This document shows positions 42,701-51,884 of a stretch of 64,000 nucleotides of DNA, piece by piece. This DNA is from Tridacna crocea. Lineage: Eukaryota > Mollusca > Bivalvia > Cardiida > Cardiidae. Both the position numbers and the translations under genes were made by a program. A model generated the notes under the pieces. It was not told where the DNA came from, did not search any database, and saw only the letters and a list, made by a program, of their open reading frames with translations. Each line of letters opens with the position of its first letter. Within the stretch, counting starts at the first letter, position 1. The stretch lies in assembly GCA_943736015.1 (NCBI GenBank), contig OX031063.1:35370172-35434171 (forward strand), written 5' to 3'.

Positions 42701-45184
42701 GTTACGACCGCACATTAAATGTTCAAAAAGGACAAAAATAAATGTTGCATCTCATTATTGAGACAAACATCTATCCATGTTGCTATTTAGGTTAACTCTG
42801 TTGCAAGGTAGTGCAGTAACTTAAACTAAATGTTGCTACATGCAGTCAAAGACCTAATTGTATTGACCTTGTCCTTGTGAAACAAGGCATGTATGTTAAT
42901 GGTGGATTTTAAGATACATTAGAAAATGAGTGAATTGCAATTGTGAGTGGACCGATAGCACTGCATGGGAAATATTGTCATTTCGTTCATGGAATATTTT
43001 TTCCAACTTAACCAATAACCACAGAACCTAGAGTTTTCATTATTGTGAGAGAAAGAGCTTTTAAAATATTGTTGTTCTGATTTTTCAGTAAGCAGAAGTC
43101 CAGCAGTATTCAATTACTGTCTGCAAATGCTTCAAATTTGGATGATTCAAAATTTTTGTTGTTTGGTGATGAGTTAACCCTTAAAATGTCTTTCTTGACT
43201 ATAATTATTTGCCTGTGCGGCTATTTTAGATTAAGATCAGACACGAAAGATGCAATCTGATCTTTGATATATTGTCTGCTTTGTTGAAACACTTAACGCA
43301 TTACCAAACGACAATATTTTAGGCTTGTCCGAATCGAAAGCATTTGCAGACGACAATATGAAAGTGACTGAAAATTTGAAATTTGTTTTGTGAAGGGTAG
43401 AAAATATTGTGGGAAAAGGAGAAAATGCTGGTTACCAGCATTTTCTCCTTTTCCCACAATGTTTTCTAAAGGCTTCTCTCTAAGGGGCGTAAAAAGTAGG
43501 GATTGTGTGGTAATGGGTTAAGATAAAAAGTAACCATGCCATTCCAATTATCTCAGTCTTATTCTAGTCTGAAAATATCCAGTTTTATTCTAGTCTGAAA
43601 ATATCTTGTGGGTTAATTCTAGTCTTATCTGTTTGAAATTTGGTGTGTAAATCTTGGTGAACGGTCCTATAGGAGTACAGTACTTGGGCTAAGAGTAACA
43701 ATTTAAATGATTGATTCAGATACCAGAAATACTTTTGTATAATATCATTTCTAATTTTGATTTCATTATGTTCATTTTTTAACTCATTTTTATTGTAGAA
43801 ACATTAGAATTGCTGCCATTCTGTTTGCTGCACTGTTTACAATTATACTTCTTGTATTGCCAAGGGAAGATTTTGAGGAGCCGACTACAAAGGTATAAAC
43901 AGAAAATTATGGCCATTCTGTAATAACCTTTTAAGTGAAAACACCTAGATAAATTGCCCGGCTTTTCAGTTTGGGAATGTGCCAGTTTTGAAAGCGTAAT
44001 TTATTCTCCTAGTCTTTTGTCAAACAATCCCAACTTTTATGACCCTTTAAATGGCAACCAGCATTTTTTCCTTTTCCCACAATGTTTCATATGATCAACA
44101 ATGTTAAATTGTGGTCTGCAAATGCCTTGAATTTGGACCAATCTAAAATTTTGTTGTTTGTAAGAGTTCAACTTCAATTCTTTGGTAAAACTACAATGTG
44201 GATACCAGTAATACCTTATCTAATCTAGTACAGTAATTGACTGTCTCTATGGAATATAAGTATGTATTGTCAAATTTACCTGCAAAGCTACTGCTTGCTG
44301 TCTGTTACAGTATCCTGGACTGTTTAGTTACAAATAATCCTTCACCACACAATCACATACTTCACTTACCTTGAAAAGTAAGGTTATTTAAAACATAGTG
44401 AGAAAAGGAGAAAATACCAGTTGCCAGTGAGACTAACAGTCCAGGATAGTTTCATATAAAATTGGTGTATTTTCTGAAAATAGGTGCTTGTCACTGAGGT
44501 TTTAACTGTTTTTATGGCATGTAATTTCTCTTTCTGCCACTATATTTTGAAAAATGGTTTGCTGCAGTCCAAAGAAAATTGTCTGCAAGCCATAGTGTGG
44601 ACATATAACTAATGCCTTACAAAAAAAATCCATCTAAATCTATTTACAAAAATGAAAAAATTCTTGGTTAAATCCAAGCCAAAGAAATCCTTATCAACTA
44701 AAAGGAGAAAAGCATTCAAAAACTTTTTTGGAAAAAGGATAAAGGGCTGGTAACCAGAGTTTTTACCTTTTCTCGGAAATCCTATGTTTTAAGTTTGATA
44801 GTATTTTATGTCTTACGTATTCGCTTTCATTTGGATGATTACATGTTGGATAGGTGTGGCAAAGGAGAAGTCACTGGCTATGAGCTATTTTCTTTTGTTT
44901 TACCGGAATGTTTAAGAAACAAACATGATTTGTAGAAAGACAGAGAAGCAAACATTGTCTGCAAGAGGTTCTATGTGTTAATACAATGTCTTCACTTTAC
45001 AAAGCTTGCTGCATTTTATTATTTTTCATTCTATTTACAGATCTATGACTATTCAATAATATACAGATCAGTGCTGATAGCTGGCTGCTCCTTGTTCTTT
45101 GTGATAGGGATAGTAATATTCTTGATACTGCATTTAATGGAACCTGTCTACGCAAAGCCTATTCGCAAACTTAGGATTTCATAG
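36593..45184 (+). CDS. TMEM218: Transmembrane protein 218
   Basis: Three coding exons, 36593-36708, 43799-43892 and 45041-45184, joined in phases 2 and 0, giving 117 residues (human about 115). Three hydrophobic segments: about 7-31 (VLGVGIGLFLIAFVWGL...), 40-58 and 80-103. The ending LHLMEPVYAKP matches the conserved C-terminus of TMEM218 (VLEPIYAKP), and the N-terminus matches in TVLGVG and LLFSRATGA. TMEM218 is a small membrane protein of the ciliary transition zone, mutated in Joubert/Meckel-type ciliopathies in people. Intron 1 is 7.1 kb and full of transposons; intron 2 is 1.1 kb. Identification rests on the ends and topology and is firm. Confidence 0.95.
37270..37500 (-). mobile_element. 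Family A MITE, CATTACC subtype
   Basis: Long intact hairpin; right TTAA 37497-37500, left decayed to GCAA. Confidence 0.93.
37501..38680. other. TMEM218 intron 1, no feature seen
   Basis: Unique-looking sequence; no conserved exon or repeat found. Confidence 0.45.
38693..38825. repeat. Degenerate minisatellite
   Basis: Six to seven units around (g)tcaaaacgtacccaaatg, unit about 17-22 bp. Confidence 0.85.
39187..39446 (+). repeat. 130-bp tandem duplication crossing a MITE border
   Basis: Units 39187-39316 and 39317-39446, nearly identical, each containing 80 bp of flank and the first 50 bp of a family A MITE. Confidence 0.92.
39397..39616 (+). mobile_element. Family A MITE, CATTACC subtype
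   Basis: The complete copy of the duplicated pair (partial start at 39267). First hairpin arm shortened. Confidence 0.88.
39940..39953. promoter_or_regulatory. RFX X-box palindrome in the second E2 copy
   Basis: Same 14-mer, inside TMEM218 intron 1. Confidence 0.5.
40043..40404 (-). mobile_element. Family F MITE, copy 2
   Basis: 362 bp with an 18-bp terminal inverted repeat (c/g)gtagtggacccgtaata and TTAA on both sides (40039-40042, 40405-40408). Removing it restores the E2 repeat. Confidence 0.9.
41093..41840. other. TMEM218 intron 1, no feature seen
   Basis: No recognised repeat or frame. Confidence 0.45.
41842..42067 (-). mobile_element. Family A MITE
   Basis: tagtctttaccaaatggcaa to gtggtaaagaattaa; one arm has an aaggctgg change. 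Confidence 0.88.
42068..43007. other. TMEM218 intron 1, no feature seen
   Basis: No recognised repeat or frame. Confidence 0.45.
43008..43177 (+). mobile_element. Family A MITE, internally deleted
   Basis: Both TTAAs kept; the hairpin is largely lost. First member of an A-C-A chain. Confidence 0.8.
43174..43296 (+). mobile_element. Family C MITE joined to A copies on both sides
   Basis: ttaacccttaaaatgtcttt with agatcagacacgaaagatgc / aatctgatct centre; each terminal TTAA is shared with a neighbour. Confidence 0.75.
43293..43521 (-). mobile_element. Family A MITE, CATTACC subtype
   Basis: Both TTAAs intact, long clean hairpin; third member of the chain. Confidence 0.94.
43799..43892 (+). 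CDS. TMEM218: TMEM218 coding exon 2
   Basis: NIRIAAILFAALFTIILLVL then PREDFEEPTTK. Second membrane segment. Acceptor TATTGTAG, donor GTATAA. Confidence 0.93.
44012..44169 (+). repeat. Family A MITE, first hairpin arm deleted
   Basis: gtcaaacaatcccaactttt then ggcaaccagcattttttcct. Confidence 0.75.
44333..44436 (+). repeat. Family A MITE fragment
   Basis: Left half only, ending in the first hairpin arm. Confidence 0.65.
44690..44790 (+). repeat. Family A MITE fragment, very diverged
   Basis: Hairpin centre ggctggtaaccagagttttt. Confidence 0.45.
45041..45184 (+). CDS. TMEM218: TMEM218 coding exon 3 and stop
   Basis: IYDYSIIYRSVLIAGCSLFF through EPVYAKPIRKLRIS and TAG. Third membrane segment and the conserved cytosolic tail. 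Confidence 0.95.
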   Translation: MYDYSIIYRSVLIAGCSLFFVIGIVIFLILHLMEPVYAKPIRKLRIS

Positions 45185-45265
45185 TGACATGGTTTGGATA
45201 TGTTTATAATGACTGCCTGTGATATGTTGTCTCTCTAATGCAATGTTTGTTCTTAGTTGATATAA

Positions 45266-45494
45266 TTAAACCATTACCACACAATCCCTACTTTTGACGC
45301 CCCTGGGAAAGAAGCCTTTTGAAAACACTGTTGGAAAAGGAGAAAATGCTGGTAACCAGCATTTTCTCCTTTTCCCACAGTGTTTTCTACCCTTCTCAGA
45401 ACAAATTTCAATTTTTCAGTCACCTCTATTTTGTCGTCTGCAAATGCTTTCAATTTGGACCAGTCTAAAATTTTCTCGTGTGGTAAAGAGTTAT
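45266..45494 (+). mobile_element. Family A MITE, CATTACC subtype
   Basis: 81 bp after the TMEM218 stop codon, so it lies in or next to the 3' UTR. TTAA 45266-45269; right TTAT. Confidence 0.92.
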
Positions 45495-45528
45495 GTAAAC
45501 ATGTGAGCAACTTATGATGCCTGTATCA

Positions 45529-45665
45529 GTTAACCCTGTACTACTAAGGCACAAGTTTCAAAGTCCTTTACTAAGAGGGCTTTTGAAAAGATTGTGGAAA
45601 AAGAAAAAGCTGGTAACCAGCATTTTCTCCTTTTTCAACAATGTTTTTTTTAATCTTTCAGACAG
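45529..45665 (+). repeat. Family A MITE fragment
   Basis: ttaaccctgtactactaagg, then a decayed hairpin. Confidence 0.6.
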
Positions 45666-45754
45666 TAATTCCATTTGTGTTTGTCTTTGAAGAAAACAAT
45701 GTAAGGAAAGGAGTAATTGATGGTTATTGATACTATAAGAGTCCAACATTGAAA

Positions 45755-45892
45755 CTTGTATTGGAAAGGTTGAAAGCAATGTGGGAAAACAAGAAAATGC
45801 TAATTTTTTGCATTTCTACTTATTCTAGAAAGTTTTCAAAAGCTTTTTTTATATCAAAATGTTAAAACGTTAGATTGCATGTTAAACAGTGG
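45755..45892 (-). repeat. Family A MITE fragment
   Basis: Decayed hairpin gaaagcaatgtgggaaaaca and distal half. Confidence 0.5.
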
Positions 45893-46133
45893 AATGATGA
45901 TGGTCAGGTCCCATCATTGCCATCTTTAGACATACTGTACTATGATGCTCTTTATAAAACTCTTAGTCATAATTATACTGCAAAGAGTATTAATTCTGAT
46001 CTTTGATTTTACAATAGTTACATGTAAATGTTACTTTATAAATGGGATACTAGAATTTTGAAAAAAGAGCAAATAGATTATAATAGAGTATAGCTACCTG
46101 AAAATATCTGTTTCCATTTTGTTACTTTATTCT

Positions 46134-46167
46134 CAACCCTTTACCAAACAATCTCAAATTGTAATGT
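46134..46167 (+). repeat. Family A MITE, left piece split by the LTR element
   Basis: tcaaccctttaccaaacaat.. up to the target duplication; continues at 52447. Confidence 0.75.
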
Positions 46168-46729
46168 TGTTACGAGTCAGGCGTAACTAGAAAGAAGAAG
46201 CCAGCAACAAACCCGATAACAATTAACAGAATTTATTAACAAAAATATCAAATAAACAGTGACAATATTACAATAGTACAGAACAATACCTTAGACGTTA
46301 AATTCAGAAGACAAACTATTCCAGTCTTAATTCCAGTCTGATCCTGATCCAAACTGAATGTAATCCAAGCACACAAAGTAATCCTCACTTTAGTCTAGTC
46401 TGATCCAAATCCAAACTGAATGTAATCCAGGCACTAATTATGACACAAACACAAGATAATCCCCACTGTAGTCTGGCAATCATGTATTAACTAGTGAACA
46501 CCGAGATGTAAAGAGCTTTTCCTTTTATAATAACAGAGAAACTTCCAGAAAATTCATGTTAAAATCAGTTGCATAACTTCTAGTAAACAGATTGTAAAAA
46601 GGCCTGGAAACTTCCAGCACAATATTCTGCAAGAGAGAATCCAGTTCTAAAAATAGCAACAGGGGAAAACCATTCAAAAATAGATACACACATGAACAAA
46701 GCTAATAATAACTGGGCATGTACATAACA
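46168..46729 (-). repeat. 3' LTR of the retrotransposon
   Basis: 562 bp, same length as the 5' LTR and no difference found by eye. TATAAAAG is at 46522-46529 and AATAAA at 46232-46237 (minus strand). Preceded in element sense by the polypurine tract. Confidence 0.96.
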
Positions 46730-46740
46730 CTTCCCCCCTT
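46730..46740 (-). other. Polypurine tract
   Basis: AAGGGGGGAAG on the minus strand, directly against the TG of the 3' LTR; the expected plus-strand primer. Confidence 0.85.
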
Positions 46741-46949
46741 GAAAAGAAAAAGAAAGGTTTATGAAATAAATCTTTCTTTTTTGCAATATTATTTATATAC
46801 ACGTATATGACACTTTAACTGAAGTATTACAAAGGAAATAACAAACACAAATATTAATTATTTAAGACAAATGAAAATAATCAAGGTAATGAAAGTACAA
46901 TTTAAAAATTCAGTTTGAACATGATTAAGGGAAAATGACTTTTTGAATT

Positions 46950-47795
46950 TCAAACTCTTGAAAGAGCATCTGGTATAATGTTATCTTTCCCTTTTATGTG
47001 TCTTATGTCAAGATTAAACTCTTGAAGCAATAAACTCCACCTCAGTAATCTTTGATTCTTATTCTTAAGTTTGTGTAGAAAACTTAAAGGGTTATGATCA
47101 CTGAATACAACAATTGGTGAAGTTGAAGAGGTTAAATAAACTTCGAACTGCTGGATTGCCAGAATTAAGGCAAGACACTCTTTTTCTATGGTAGAGTAAT
47201 TTTTCTGATGTTTGTTAAATTTCTTAGAAAAGTAACAAACTGGGTGATCAATACCATTATTATCTTCTTGTAAAAGAACAGCACCAATACCAACATCACT
47301 TGCATCAACAGCTAATTTGAAACATTTGTCAAAATCAGGTGCCAAGAGAACTGGTGCGCTCTTTAGTATGGCTTTCAGACGATCAAATGCATCTTGACAT
47401 TTGTCATTCCATTTGAACTTTGTGCTTTTCTTAAGTAAATTTGTTAAAGGTTCAGCAATACCCGAGAAATTTTTACAGAATTTCCTGTAGTAGCCAGCCA
47501 TACCAAGAAATCGCATCAGCTGTCTTTTACATTTAGGCACAGGAAACTCAGAGATAGCATTGACTTTAGCTTCTAAAGGTTTAACTTGACCCTGTCCCAC
47601 AAGATGTCCTAAAAATGTTACAGTAGCATGACAAAATTCAGTTTTTGCAAGATTCACAGTCAGTTTCGCTTTACTGAGTCTGTCGAAGAACTTCCTGATT
47701 CTTTGAAGGTGGTCACTCCAACTGTCTGAGTAGATGATGACGTCGTCAATATATGCATCACAGCCATCTAATCCGCATATAACGTTGTTTATAAG
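46950..47795 (-). pseudogene. pol: RT C-terminal part and RNase H, separated by a nonsense codon
   Basis: Continues in the same frame after the TGA with no other stop for 281 codons. Contains the catalytic AYIDDVII (about 47737-47760), LGHLVGQGQV, then RNase H with VDASDVGIGAVLLQ (about 47290-47325), the TIEKECLAL segment and SDHNPL, ending KDNIIPDALSRV. It would not be made without read-through. Confidence 0.9.
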
Positions 47796-50700
47796 TCACT
47801 GAAACGTTGCAGGAGAATTTTTCATCCCAAACGGCATAACTTTGTATTGGTACAATCCGTTTGGAGTAGCAAAGGCTGATACTTCTTTTGCTCTATCAGT
47901 CAGTGGAACTTGCCAGAATCCTTTTAGCAGGTCAAATTTGGTGACATATTTAGAATTTCCAACTTTGTCAATACAGTCATCAATTCTAGGTATTGGAAAA
48001 GAGTCTGTTTTTGTCACAGAGTTCACTTTACGATAGTCAGTACACATTCTATAAGTTCCATTTGATTTAGGTACTAATATACATGGTGAACTGTAATTAC
48101 TCTGGCTAGGTTCAATAAAGTCATTTTCCAGTAAGTATTTTATTTCATCTTGGAGGTATTTCTGTTTCAAAGGATTCATTCTATATGGATGTTGCTTTAT
48201 TGGTTTAGAATCTTCCACAATGACATCATGATAGATTTTATCTGTTCTTGTGGGGATATCAGGAAATAAATGTTCATATTCATGTATCAACTGTTTCAGC
48301 TCTTCCTGCTGCGATGGTTCCAAGTGAGATAGTTTGTTGTTAAGATTTCTCAAAATATCAGAATTCTCAAGTTTAGATGGACCAGGATCAGATTTATCAA
48401 TGAAGTCCGAATTTACTTCAAGATCAGATACATTTGATTCTTGTGGGACAGTGTTTACAACTGTAATTGGTTTTGAAATAGAGCTATCTCTGTCAAAGTA
48501 TTCCTTTAACATATTTATATGACACATTTGTTTGTTTTTACGCCTTCCTGGAGTATTAATTATATAGTTTAAATCACTTGTTTTCTTGTCAATAGTGTAG
48601 GGTCCAAAATATCTTGCCTGTAGAGGTCTGCCAGGTATTGGTAAAAGAGCAAGGACTTTATCACCTGGTTTAAATTTTCTATCAATAACATGGTTGTCAT
48701 ATCTTGCTTTCATTTTGCCCTGAGACATTTTAAGATTGGACCTAGCAACCTCACATGCCCTAGACAGTCTATTTCTGAAGTCAGAAACATACTGTAGTAA
48801 ATTCAAAGGTGTTTCATCATTTGAGAGAAATTTCTCCTTCAAAAGTTTTAAAGGTCCACGAACAGAATGGCCAAAAACTAATTCAAAAGGACTGAAACCA
48901 AGAGATTCTTGTACAGATTCTCTGGCTGCAAATAGTAACAAATGGATGCCCTCATCCCAATCTTTTTCAGTGTCAAAGCAATATGATCTTATCATATTTT
49001 TTAATGTCTGATGAAATCTTTCTAAAGCACCTTGACTTTCAGGGTGATAGGCGGATGACCTGTATTGCTTGATTCCTAATTCATGCATAACCTGTTGGAA
49101 TATACCAGACATAAAATTTGACCCTTGATCAGACTGAACTGATTTTGGAAGACCAACAAATGTGAAAAACTTTATAAGAGCTTTGACTATTGACTTTGTT
49201 TTGATGTTCCTTAAAGGAATTGCTTCAGGAAAACGTGTAGAAGTACACATAATTGTTAAGAGATACTCATTTCCTGACTTGGTTCGAGGTAAAGGACCAA
49301 CACAATCTATAAGTATCCTACTGAAAGGTTCATCAAAAGCAGGAATAGGTTGTAATTGAGCTTTGGGAATGGTTTGGTTGGGTTTACCTACCATTTGACA
49401 TGTATGGCAAGTTTTACAATATTTAGAGACATCTGATTTGAGACCAGGCCAATAAAAATGATTAATAATTTTGTGATAGGTCTTGTTTATACCTAGATGA
49501 CCTGACATAGGACTTTCATGGGCTATACTTAGTATTTCATGACGATATGACTTTGGAACCACAATTTGGTGGTAAACAGCCCATTCATCATCAGCTGGGA
49601 CATCAAATGGTCGCCATTTTCTCATAAGAATCCCATTCTTTATATAGTAACACATTGGGACCTGTGAAATTTCATCTTCAGGTAAAGCCCTAAAAATTAA
49701 TTTTGAAATCTCAGGATCAGTTTGCTGTTCCTGGATAAGCTGTGACTTTGACAGCGTGTCGTGACCTTGGTCAATAGACCTTGGTGGAGAATGGCAAGAC
49801 ATTGACGAGTCTGTCTGAGTATCAGACAAACTGGGATCAAGAGACTTTTTAATCTCATTATTAAAATATTGACCGATAAAAGTATCCGTCAAGTCAATAT
49901 CAGAGTTTGAGTTTTCCAAAATGGCCTTTTTAGCCATAGCTCGGGTAACTGCACAAGAAGGATACAAGTCAGGGATTTCCTGCTCGATAGGGTCATCTGT
50001 TTGACCTATATTTGGTGTGTCAGTTACAAGTGGATTTACCACAACCTTATCTCCAGCTAAGTCATTGCCTAGCAATAAATGGACACCTTTAAATGGTAAG
50101 GAAGGTTTAATACCAATAACCACAGGCCCAGTAACCAAATCTGATGACAAATTAACGTGATGGAGAGGGATATTAACAGTTCCACACTCTACACCCTGAA
50201 TAAGGACACTAGTACCGGAAGAAGTCTTCTCAGAAAAAGGCAGTATATCTGCTAAAATAAGAGATTGAGAAGCTCCTGTGTCTCTTAAAATTTTAATAGG
50301 GGTAGGTGGGCAATTATCACCTGAAAGTGATACAAAACCATTCAACATAAATGGTTCAAAAATCTCCATAGTAGAATCAGACTTGGGTTTTGTGACTATG
50401 TCAATTGTATTGGTTTTAATAGAAGACTGTGGCCTTGGTCTAAGAGTGGTGAGCCCTGTTGGTTTGGCTTCATCACTTTCTAACTTCCTTTTTAATTTTA
50501 AACATTCAGAAACAAGGTGACCAGGTTTCTTACAATAGTTACAAGTGGGTCGAGATAAGGGATATTGACTTTTGGTTTCACTAGTAGAATTGGGTTTGGG
50601 TGTATTGGATTGACTGGGCATGCCAGATGAATTACCAGACATAAATTTATTTTGGGGATGTGAGGAAGTAGGTTTGGGTTTATTAATAAAAGAAACTTTA

Positions 50701-51395
50701 TGTGTAAGGTAGTAATCATCACCCAGACGAGCTGCTTCTTCTAAAGTTTCAACTTGTTTTTCGTCTAAGAATGTCTTAACATCAAATTGAATACAACGTT
50801 TGAATTCTTCAACTAACATAAGTTGTCTGAGTTTATCAAAATTTTGGTCTATTTTCTTCGAACAGCACCATCTATCAAATAACTGTTCTTTGTTTCTAGC
50901 AAATTCAACATGAGTCTGGTTAGAATCTTTTTTACAATTTCTAAATTTTTGTCTATATGCTTCTGGGACCAGCTCATAACCTTTGAGAATAAGTTCTTTA
51001 ACAGTCTCATAATGATGACATTGTTCAACACCTAGTTGTGTATAAATTTCACGAGCTTTGCCTATCAAAACACTTTGCAGAAGCAAAGTCCAGTGCTCTC
51101 TTGGCCAATTTAAGTTTTCTGCAACTTTTTCAAAGTGTAGGAAGTATTTATCAACTTCTTTTTCTTGAAATGGAGGAACAAGCCTAATATGTTTTGTAAC
51201 ATCAAAATTGTATTCAATCTTTTGCTTCGGCTGATTTGCTCTTTCTTGCATTTCTATTTCCCTCATTCTTAATTGAAATTCTCTCTCCTTCTCTCTCTCT
51301 TCCCTTTCTCTTTCCTTCTCTCTCTCTTCCCTTTCTCTTTCTTCTCTCTCCCTTTCTCTTTCCCTTTCTCTTTCCTTCTCTCTCTCTCTTCCCAT
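47796..51395 (-). CDS. gag-pol: gag-pol polyprotein: capsid, zinc knuckle, protease, integrase, start of RT
   Basis: 1199 residues and a TGA. In order: Arg/Glu repeat; capsid with a SCAN-like C-terminal half (YRQKFRNCK, LFDRWC, LRQLMLVEEFKRC, LEEAARLGDDY); a CCHC knuckle CNYCKKPGHLVSEC (about 50504-50546); protease DTGAS (about 50266-50286); integrase HHCC zinc motif (about 49400-49523); DDE core with ILIDCVGPLP, VQSDQGSNF and ESQGALERF (about 49330-49018); a GPY/F-type module ARYFGPYTI (about 48600); then reverse transcriptase from about 48290 (LVPKSNGTYRMCTDYRKVN, FDLLKGFWQVPL, MPFGMKNSPATF). It stops at TGA, 47798-47796, before the catalytic YIDD. The TGA is probably a CGA codon changed by CpG decay. 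Confidence 0.93.
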   Translation of the reverse strand: MGREREKEREREREREREEREREEREKEREREEREKEREFQLRMREIEMQERANQPKQKIEYNFDVTKHIRLVPPFQEKEVDKYFLHFEKVAENLNWPREHWTLLLQSVLIGKAREIYTQLGVEQCHHYETVKELILKGYELVPEAYRQKFRNCKKDSNQTHVEFARNKEQLFDRWCCSKKIDQNFDKLRQLMLVEEFKRCIQFDVKTFLDEKQVETLEEAARLGDDYYLTHKVSFINKPKPTSSHPQNKFMSGNSSGMPSQSNTPKPNSTSETKSQYPLSRPTCNYCKKPGHLVSECLKLKRKLESDEAKPTGLTTLRPRPQSSIKTNTIDIVTKPKSDSTMEIFEPFMLNGFVSLSGDNCPPTPIKILRDTGASQSLILADILPFSEKTSSGTSVLIQGVECGTVNIPLHHVNLSSDLVTGPVVIGIKPSLPFKGVHLLLGNDLAGDKVVVNPLVTDTPNIGQTDDPIEQEIPDLYPSCAVTRAMAKKAILENSNSDIDLTDTFIGQYFNNEIKKSLDPSLSDTQTDSSMSCHSPPRSIDQGHDTLSKSQLIQEQQTDPEISKLIFRALPEDEISQVPMCYYIKNGILMRKWRPFDVPADDEWAVYHQIVVPKSYRHEILSIAHESPMSGHLGINKTYHKIINHFYWPGLKSDVSKYCKTCHTCQMVGKPNQTIPKAQLQPIPAFDEPFSRILIDCVGPLPRTKSGNEYLLTIMCTSTRFPEAIPLRNIKTKSIVKALIKFFTFVGLPKSVQSDQGSNFMSGIFQQVMHELGIKQYRSSAYHPESQGALERFHQTLKNMIRSYCFDTEKDWDEGIHLLLFAARESVQESLGFSPFELVFGHSVRGPLKLLKEKFLSNDETPLNLLQYVSDFRNRLSRACEVARSNLKMSQGKMKARYDNHVIDRKFKPGDKVLALLPIPGRPLQARYFGPYTIDKKTSDLNYIINTPGRRKNKQMCHINMLKEYFDRDSSISKPITVVNTVPQESNVSDLEVNSDFIDKSDPGPSKLENSDILRNLNNKLSHLEPSQQEELKQLIHEYEHLFPDIPTRTDKIYHDVIVEDSKPIKQHPYRMNPLKQKYLQDEIKYLLENDFIEPSQSNYSSPCILVPKSNGTYRMCTDYRKVNSVTKTDSFPIPRIDDCIDKVGNSKYVTKFDLLKGFWQVPLTDRAKEVSAFATPNGLYQYKVMPFGMKNSPATFQ

Positions 51396-51691
51396 TCTCT
51401 TTCTTTCTCTCTTTCCTGAATTTCTAATTGTCTGATCTGAAGTTTTAATTCAAGTTCTTTCGAACTTGAAACTGACTGAACGTCAACTATCAGGGAAAGA
51501 GCATTTTCATTAAAAATTTCCTCATCAACAAAATATTGTACCAAAATGTTCTTAATTTCATGTTTACGCATTGAAGATTTTATTTCAGACAATTTATAGT
51601 GCTTAGCAAGATTAAGCAAATCAGTCTTTTTACCCAAATTCAATAACTCCACAGATGGTTCAGCCGTAAATTTATCTAAGTCAAAAGACAT
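51269..51691 (-). CDS. gag: gag N-terminal frame of the retrotransposon
   Basis: Starts MSFDLDKFTAEPSVELLNLG about 170 nt after the primer site. About the first 100 residues look like real protein (LLNLAKHYKLSEIKSSM), then run into a charged Glu/Arg/Lys coiled-coil-like tract. This frame is out of register with the main polyprotein. The switch must lie in the purine-rich repeat at about 51290-51400, where slippage is likely. Whether it is a dead mutation or a tolerated shift cannot be told from one copy. Confidence 0.75.
   Translation of the reverse strand: MSFDLDKFTAEPSVELLNLGKKTDLLNLAKHYKLSEIKSSMRKHEIKNILVQYFVDEEIFNENALSLIVDVQSVSSSKELELKLQIRQLEIQEREKEREWEERERRKEKGKEKGREKKEKGKRERRKEKGKRERRRENFN
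51285..51420. repeat. Purine-rich slippage-prone tract in gag
   Basis: Degenerate GA/GAAA repeat (pyrimidine on the plus strand) coding alternating Arg/Glu/Lys. Site of the frame change between the two gag frames. Confidence 0.8.
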
Positions 51692-51861
51692 GTTTGTTTG
51701 TTGCTGGATTCAAGTACAAAATTATTATAATTACTGATTAGTAATTTTGACTAACAGGATGTATTAGATTTTTTTAAATTGTGAAAAGCAAACGTCTATG
51801 TCCTATTTTCCAATCGATGGTTAATCCCAAAAGGAAAACGAATGCGTTAGTCTATTTTCCA

Positions 51862-51879
51862 ATCCCGGACGAGCCCCCA
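51862..51879 (-). other. Primer-binding site, tRNA-Pro
   Basis: Reads TGGGGGCTCGTCCGGGAT on the minus strand, 5 nt after the 5' LTR. This 18-mer is complementary to the 3' end of tRNA-Pro and is the same as the classical tRNA-Pro primer site of mammalian gammaretroviruses. Confidence 0.9.
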
Positions 51880-51884
51880 ATTTC

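Noticed and set aside
46950-47798. TGA in the reverse transcriptase as a programmed read-through or selenocysteine codon
   Set aside because: It lies inside the catalytic domain where no gag-pol type control is known, and a decayed arginine codon explains it. Kept only as a test to make on other copies.
50278-50520. Plus-strand frames within the retrotransposon
   Set aside because: Antisense shadows of gag-pol without domain signatures.
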